Position numbers and translations under genes: made by a program. Shown piece after piece: positions 7,723 through 10,693 of a stretch of 10,693 nt of DNA. How positions within the stretch are numbered: position 1 is the stretch's first letter; every line of letters starts with the position of its first letter. The notes under the pieces are model-generated. The model searched no databases and was not told where the DNA came from. It saw only the letters and a list, made by a program, of their open reading frames with translations. The DNA comes from Thermomicrobiales bacterium (GTDB lineage: Bacteria > Chloroflexota > Limnocylindria > Limnocylindrales > CSP1-4): positions 1-10,693 of the forward strand of contig SPCO01000028.1 in NCBI GenBank assembly GCA_004525275.1, written 5' to 3'.

Positions 7723-7744
7723 ACGCCGCCGCGCGCGGCGGCGT
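7723..7744. repeat. Perfect 22-bp palindrome between rpsR and the TauE gene
   Basis: The half-site ACGCCGCCGCG is followed immediately by its exact reverse complement. In RNA this would form a very stable GC hairpin, with a few central bases left as the loop. On the minus strand it lies 24 bases after the rpsR stop and ends four bases before GTG 7719. No T-tract follows, so it is not a classic intrinsic terminator. It could attenuate transcription, protect the 3' end of the ribosomal mRNA, restrict TauE translation, or bind a protein as DNA. Confidence 0.8.
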
Positions 7745-7769
7745 CATCATTCGCCGCCCGGCTGAACGG

Positions 7770-8039
7770 TCAGGGTCGAAGGTGTTGCGGGGCGTACGGG
7801 AGCAGGGCGACGTGGCGTGCGCGCTTGAGTGCGACGGACAGCTCGCGCTGGTGTCCGGCGCAGGTCCCGGTCTTGCGACGCGGCTCGATCTTGGCGCGCT
7901 CCGACAGATAGCGACGGAGGCGGTTGACCTCCTTGTAGTCGATCTGAGCCGTCTTGTCGGCGCAGAAGGCGCACACCTTGCGGCGGCGGCGGTCTCGATA
8001 GAAGTCATCGCGCTTCTTTGGGCGGGCGGGAGGTGGCAT
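7770..8039 (-). CDS. rpsR: Small ribosomal subunit protein bS18, zinc-binding (C+) form
   Basis: bS18 binds bS6 on the platform of the 30S subunit. The 89-residue sequence is full length. After a basic N-terminus it has KVCAFCADKTAQIDYKEVNR, LRRYLSERAKI, PRRKTGTCAGHQRELS and ARHVALLPY, all typical of bS18. C23, C26, C60 and H63 form the CxxC...CxxH set seen in the zinc-binding C+ paralog, as opposed to zinc-independent C- forms. ATG 8039 is chosen because MPPPARPKKRDDFYR is a normal bS18 beginning and AGGAG lies at 8049-8053, nine bases upstream. The reading frame continues upstream to 8156, but that extension would overlap ssb and is not bS18-like. It follows ssb by 16 bases. If the genome also has a C- copy elsewhere, this one may be the zinc-replete version (inference). 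Confidence 0.97.
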   Translation of the reverse strand: MPPPARPKKRDDFYRDRRRRKVCAFCADKTAQIDYKEVNRLRRYLSERAKIEPRRKTGTCAGHQRELSVALKRARHVALLPYAPQHLRP

Positions 8040-8055
8040 GCAGTCGGTCTCCTGA

Positions 8056-8496
8056 TCAGAAGGGGAGGTCGTCGAGGTCGGTATCGCCAGAAGGCGGGCG
8101 CGAATCTCCACCGGCAGACCCACCGGCGGGGACGCCGGCGAATGCGGCATCGTCATCGCGGCCGCCGCGGCGTTCGAGGCTGATGACGTTATCGGAGATC
8201 ACGTCGAGAGAAAGTCGCTTCTCGCCGTCCTTGCCCTCGAATTCGCGCGTCTTGAACCGGCCCTCGACGAATACCTTGTTGCCCTTGCGGAGCTGGTCAG
8301 CCACGCGCTCGGCGCGATCACCGAAGACGCTCACGCGGTACCAATCCGTGCCCTCATCCTGCCAGCCGCCCTGACCATCCGGCTTGCTGTGGCTGACCGC
8401 GACGCTGAATTGGGTCACCGGCTTGCCGGCTGGCGTGTAACGCATCTCCGGGTCGCGACCCAGGTTGCCGATGAGCATGATCTTGCAGAACGCCAT
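8056..8496 (-). CDS. ssb: Single-stranded DNA-binding protein SSB
   Basis: SSB coats single-stranded DNA in replication, recombination and repair, and recruits partner proteins through its C-terminus. The OB-fold covers about residues 1-107: KIMLIGNLGRDPEMRYTPAG, then VTQFSVAVS, DWYRVSVFGDRAE, GNKVFVEGRFKTREFEGKDG and RLSLDVISDNV. The tip is DTDLDDLPF, the usual acidic tail ending in PF that binds clients such as PriA, exonuclease I or RecQ. At 146 residues it is shorter than E. coli SSB because the Gly/Pro-rich linker (about 108-138) is short. GGGAGG at about 8505-8510 supports ATG 8496. It lies 15 bases after rpsF and 16 before rpsR, the standard bS6-SSB-bS18 order, so it is co-transcribed with ribosomal genes. 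Confidence 0.97.
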   Translation of the reverse strand: MAFCKIMLIGNLGRDPEMRYTPAGKPVTQFSVAVSHSKPDGQGGWQDEGTDWYRVSVFGDRAERVADQLRKGNKVFVEGRFKTREFEGKDGEKRLSLDVISDNVISLERRGGRDDDAAFAGVPAGGSAGGDSRPPSGDTDLDDLPF

Positions 8497-8511
8497 GACC
8501 TGGACCTCCCG

Positions 8512-8946
8512 TCAGTCGATGGCGGCCGGAGCCGCCTCGCTCTCGGATTCGTCGATGAATTCGGGCAGGTCCGCCTCGTCCTCGCCGTCGAGGCCGGACG
8601 GCAGCTCGTCGTCATCGATATCGTCATCATCCATCCCCTCGGGTCGGGTCGACCTTGTCGGTCGCTCGACGCGGGTGGTGAGGTGCCGGAGGACCTCTTC
8701 GGTGATGAGCAAGGTGTGCTCGAGACCGACGATCGCGTCCGAAGGCGCCTCGAAAAGGATGATGTGGTATGAGCCATCCCGATGACGACCGATCGGATAG
8801 GCCAGCCGGCGGCGTCCCCAGGGCGCGACCTTCACGATCTGGCCACCAGCGGTGACGATCTGGCGGGTCGTCCGGTCGACGATGCCCTGGATCTTGTCGT
8901 CAGCGACTTCGGGGCTGATGACGAGCATGAGTTCGTAGCGGCGCAT
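8512..8946 (-). CDS. rpsF: Small ribosomal subunit protein bS6 with an acidic C-terminal extension
   Basis: bS6 pairs with bS18 on the 30S platform. Residues 1 to about 98 are a standard bS6 core: RRYELMLVISPEV, GGQIVKVAPWGRRRLAYPI, DGSYHIILFEA and LLITEEVLRHLT. From residue 105 comes a tail of 40 residues, 19 of them Asp or Glu, with no Lys or Arg; it starts MDDDDIDDDELP. A bacterial bS6 is often 95-135 residues, so this one is long. In E. coli the ligase RimK adds glutamates after translation to the bS6 C-terminus; here acidity is encoded in the gene. The start is set by AAGGAG (8957-8962), ten bases before ATG 8946. It is the first gene of the rpsF-ssb-rpsR cluster and divergent from the CpaE/TadZ gene across 156 bases. 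Confidence 0.95.
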   Translation of the reverse strand: MRRYELMLVISPEVADDKIQGIVDRTTRQIVTAGGQIVKVAPWGRRRLAYPIGRHRDGSYHIILFEAPSDAIVGLEHTLLITEEVLRHLTTRVERPTRSTRPEGMDDDDIDDDELPSGLDGEDEADLPEFIDESESEAAPAAID

Positions 8947-9019
8947 GCGCGCGAATCTCCTTCCTAAGGGGTTGCCCCGCTGGCGGTCGTCCGGTACGGA
9001 GCGGAAAGGACAGGCGCGG
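8947..9019 (-). promoter_or_regulatory. rpsF leader region, possible bS6:bS18 autoregulatory site
   Basis: The region between the candidate rpsF promoter and ATG 8946 contains small potential hairpins on the minus strand: TCCG-TAC-CGGA and GGGG-CAA-CCCC, the latter just upstream of the Shine-Dalgarno AAGGAG. In many bacteria rpsF leaders carry a bulged-CCG stem bound by the bS6:bS18 complex. An ACCG lies in the loop side of the first hairpin, but I cannot show that the full motif is present. Confidence 0.25.
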
Positions 9020-9025
9020 AGTCTA
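9020..9025 (-). promoter_or_regulatory. Candidate -10 element for the rpsF operon
   Basis: TAGACT on the minus strand matches TATAAT at the key positions 1, 2, 4 and 6 and would give a leader of about 66 nt. No -35 is clear at 16-18 bases. A competing candidate is GATACA (9041-9046, minus). Confidence 0.3.
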
Positions 9026-9041
9026 GCACGCGGTCACCGTT

Positions 9042-9048
9042 GTATCCT
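9042..9048 (+). promoter_or_regulatory. Candidate -10 element for the CpaE/TadZ gene (GTATCCT)
   Basis: The heptamer GTATCCT is the same as that before the LCP gene (2540-2546). Here it would start transcription near 9055 and leave a leader of about 48 nt with its own ribosome-binding site before GTG 9103. No -35 is evident. Confidence 0.3.
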
Positions 9049-9093
9049 TCGACCAAGCTCGTCACCAACCAACCCACAGACATTCCCGACAGC

Positions 9094-9098
9094 GGAGG
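9094..9098 (+). promoter_or_regulatory. Ribosome-binding site that sets the CpaE/TadZ start
   Basis: GGAGG lies four bases before GTG 9103. It favours that start over the in-frame TTG at 9040, whose 21 extra residues would be unlike any receiver-domain N-terminus. Confidence 0.7.
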
Positions 9099-9102
9099 CT
9101 CC

Positions 9103-10338
9103 GTGCCCGCCAGTACCATCCTCCTCCTTGAATCCGACCCCGGCGTCGGCGCCTCGACCTCTGCGATCCTGACCTCGGCCGGCTACACCGTCAGTCTGAC
9201 CACTGATTCGGACGAGGCCTTCGCGCACGCCGCGGAACACCAGCTCGTACTCATCGGCGCGACGAGCGGCGGTCGGTCCGCCGTCGATCTGTGCCGGGAG
9301 ATCCGCGCCACGCCGTCCATGTCGGCGGTGCCGGTCATGTGCGTCAGCGCTACGGACGAAGTCGAGGAGCGCATCACGTTCCTCGAAGCCGGGGCCGATG
9401 ACGTGCTTGCCCGAACATTCGATGCACGCGAGCTCGAGGCGCGCGTCGAGGCCCTCCTGCTGCGGTTCCAGCGCTCGAGCACCCTGGCGCCCATCGTCAC
9501 GACGGACGGCATCACGCTCCATCGGGCTCGCCGGACGATCGCGGTGTACAGCCCCAAGGGTGGGGTCGGGACGACGACGATCGCCACGAACATCGCGATC
9601 GCGGCCGTGGCCCAGCGACCAGACCGGGTGATCCTTGTCGATCTCGCGCTGCAGTTCGGCGGCGTCGCCACGCTGCTCAACCTCGATCCTCAACAGACCC
9701 TGGCCGACGTGGTCCGCGATGACAGTTCCATGCGCGAGCCGGAACTCCTGCGGACCTACGCGATGCGACACGACAGCGGCCTCCATGTCCTCGCTGCGCC
9801 GGCCGCACCGGAATCCGCCGAGATCGTCACGCCGGCCCACGTGGCCCTGATCCTCAAGACGCTGCTCGAGGGCTACGACATGGTCGTGATCGACGCAGGG
9901 TCGACCCTCGACGAGCGGGCCCTGACCATCTTCGAGGCAGCGGAGGCGGTCCTCCTGCCGATCACGCCCGAAATCGGCGCGCTGAAGGCGATGCATGCAC
10001 TGCTCGAGTACCTGAGTGAGGCCGGCACGATCGGGCTGAAGTCAACGTTCGTGCTCAACTACCTCTTCGCCCGGGACATCGTCAAGCTCCGCGACGTGGA
10101 GAACTTCCTCGGGTCAAAGGTGGCGGTCGAATTGCCGTATGACGCGTTTCTCTACCTGAAGGCCGTCAACGAGGGCATCCCGATCGTGACCGGCGCGCCT
10201 CGATCGGTCGCCGCGGAGCGCCTGGTCAAGCTGGCCGCGATCGTCTTCGCGCTTGGCGAACAGGATGTCGCTGTGGCGCCGGTCGCCGCTGCGGTCGAGG
10301 AACGGAAGTCGGGCAGTTTCTTCCGACGCCGCCGCTAG
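9103..10338 (+). CDS. tadZ: CpaE/TadZ-like protein: degenerate receiver domain fused to ParA/MinD-type ATPase
   Basis: This 411-residue cytoplasmic protein is predicted to help position or assemble a Tad/Flp-type pilus machine at the membrane. Residues 1 to about 122 have a response-regulator receiver fold, ending GADDVLARTFDARELEARV. The phosphoacceptor Asp is replaced by glycine (G52 in LVLIGATSGG), the acidic pair by E10-S11, and the conserved Lys by R104. Phosphorylation is therefore unlikely. The ATPase domain starts at TIAVYSPKGGVGTTTIATN: signature K152 is kept, but the P-loop lysine is T157. VILVDLALQFGG (D180) and VVIDAGSTLDE (D264) follow in the usual CpaE order. The last residues are basic (SGSFFRRRR). 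CpaE/TadZ proteins often have such altered Walker motifs. It is a MinD/ParA relative, but the receiver fusion and DLALQFGG argue against a chromosome-partition ParA. No other tad gene is in view, so the pilus role is inferred. Confidence 0.82.
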   Translation: MPASTILLLESDPGVGASTSAILTSAGYTVSLTTDSDEAFAHAAEHQLVLIGATSGGRSAVDLCREIRATPSMSAVPVMCVSATDEVEERITFLEAGADDVLARTFDARELEARVEALLLRFQRSSTLAPIVTTDGITLHRARRTIAVYSPKGGVGTTTIATNIAIAAVAQRPDRVILVDLALQFGGVATLLNLDPQQTLADVVRDDSSMREPELLRTYAMRHDSGLHVLAAPAAPESAEIVTPAHVALILKTLLEGYDMVVIDAGSTLDERALTIFEAAEAVLLPITPEIGALKAMHALLEYLSEAGTIGLKSTFVLNYLFARDIVKLRDVENFLGSKVAVELPYDAFLYLKAVNEGIPIVTGAPRSVAAERLVKLAAIVFALGEQDVAVAPVAAAVEERKSGSFFRRRR

Positions 10339-10378
10339 CACGGTTCCGACCCACGCGAACATGGATGGAGGCGCCTGA

Positions 10379-10588
10379 ATGGCCACCAAGGATCAGCCCA
10401 CGTGTGAGGTGTGCGGGCGCGCGATCGAACCTGGTGAGGCCGTGGTCCTCGGGCAGGAGAGCGATGGCGCCACGTTGACCGGGCTACTCGATGCCGGTGC
10501 GGACGGGCGTCTTGCGATGTTCCACGAAGAGCATTGGCCCCTGAGAGTCGGCCCGTGGCATGAACGCGATCGCGGCCACGAGCGCTAG
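10379..10588 (+). CDS. Small putative zinc-binding protein (CxxC...HxxH), function unknown
   Basis: I do not recognise this 69-residue protein. It has CEVCGRAIEPGE near the N-terminus (C9, C12) and FHEEHW later (H49, H52), a CxxC...HxxH set that could bind one zinc ion in a treble-clef or zinc-ribbon-like fold. The C-terminal part is rich in His, Arg and Trp. It has no signal peptide or membrane segment. GGAGG (10367-10371) seven bases upstream of ATG 10379 strongly supports a real start. It lies 40 bases downstream of the CpaE/TadZ gene on the same strand, so co-transcription is likely. Codon use looks like the neighbours. A small regulator or adaptor is possible, but no function is claimed. 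Confidence 0.7.
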   Translation: MATKDQPTCEVCGRAIEPGEAVVLGQESDGATLTGLLDAGADGRLAMFHEEHWPLRVGPWHERDRGHER

Positions 10589-10686
10589 CCTGAACAGTCC
10601 CCGAGTTCTGCCGACACCTGGGAGCAAGTTCGCCCGGTCACGAACGGCGCCATTCCCCCGTGCTTGTCGTATCTGACACGATGAAC

Positions 10687-10693
10687 AGGAGGA
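10687..10693 (+). promoter_or_regulatory. Ribosome-binding site of a gene starting beyond the right edge
   Basis: AGGAGGA, a near-perfect Shine-Dalgarno, occupies the last seven bases. The 98 bases before it (10589-10686) hold no gene I can support. A GTATCT at 10669-10674 could be part of a promoter. The gene probably starts within about ten bases outside the window. Confidence 0.5.

Noticed and set aside
8040..8156. Longer rpsR start at 8156
   Set aside because: It would overlap ssb by about 100 bases and adds a non-bS18 sequence; ATG 8039 has its own AGGAG.
9040..9102. Extended N-terminus of the CpaE/TadZ protein from TTG 9040
   Set aside because: The 21 extra residues do not look like a receiver N-terminus, and GGAGG lies just before GTG 9103.
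9034..9996. Minus-strand open frame of 320 codons opposite the CpaE/TadZ gene
   Set aside because: It is a shadow of the receiver and ATPase coding frame, has no recognisable motif, and would cover the divergent promoter region.
1..10693. CRISPR array, tRNA, rRNA, insertion sequence, prophage or toxin-antitoxin pair
   Set aside because: I saw no spaced direct repeats, tRNA cloverleaf, rRNA sequence, transposase or integrase motif, or small toxin-antitoxin gene pair on either strand.

Overview
This is a GC-rich bacterial chromosomal window, densely coding, with nine genes wholly inside it and one cut by the left edge. The divergent long-form isoleucyl-tRNA synthetase, a multi-spanning LytR-CpsA-Psr (LCP) protein and a CpaE/TadZ-type ATPase suggest Chloroflexota (a Limnocylindria-like soil or freshwater lineage). 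That placement is an inference from family resemblance; a high-GC actinobacterium-like genome is the main alternative. No rRNA, tRNA, CRISPR array, insertion sequence or phage gene was found, and no gene-free stretch exceeds 300 bases.

Layout. (1) Bases 1-2462, minus: the N-terminal 820 codons of isoleucyl-tRNA synthetase, cut at the left edge. (2) Bases 2554-4401, plus and divergent: an LCP protein with four predicted membrane segments, an extracytoplasmic linker, an LCP catalytic domain and a LytR_C domain. It probably joins cell-wall glycopolymers to peptidoglycan. (3) Bases 4418-8946, minus: a seven-gene tandem read in the order rpsF, ssb, rpsR, TauE/SafE permease, DUF1634 protein, CaCA cation/Ca2+ exchanger, ilvE. 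It converges on the LCP gene with a 16-base gap. The first three genes are the classic bS6-SSB-bS18 cluster. TauE and DUF1634 overlap by ATGA and form a known pair. ilvE has its own candidate promoter. (4) Bases 9103-10588, plus: a CpaE/TadZ-like protein (degenerate receiver domain plus ParA/MinD-like ATPase), then a 69-residue putative zinc protein. An AGGAGGA ribosome-binding site at the right edge announces another gene outside the window.

The window mixes housekeeping functions (translation, ssDNA binding, branched-chain amino acid metabolism, wall assembly) with what may be the start of a Tad/Flp-type pilus locus. I do not see a clearly new multi-gene system. The points most worth a second look are: degenerate signature motifs in the synthetase; a CpaE/TadZ protein that has lost both the receiver phosphoacceptor and the P-loop lysine; a genetically encoded acidic tail on bS6; a perfect 22-bp palindrome that replaces the Shine-Dalgarno of the TauE gene; and a shared GTATCCT element in both divergent promoter regions, positioned for leaderless expression of the LCP gene.
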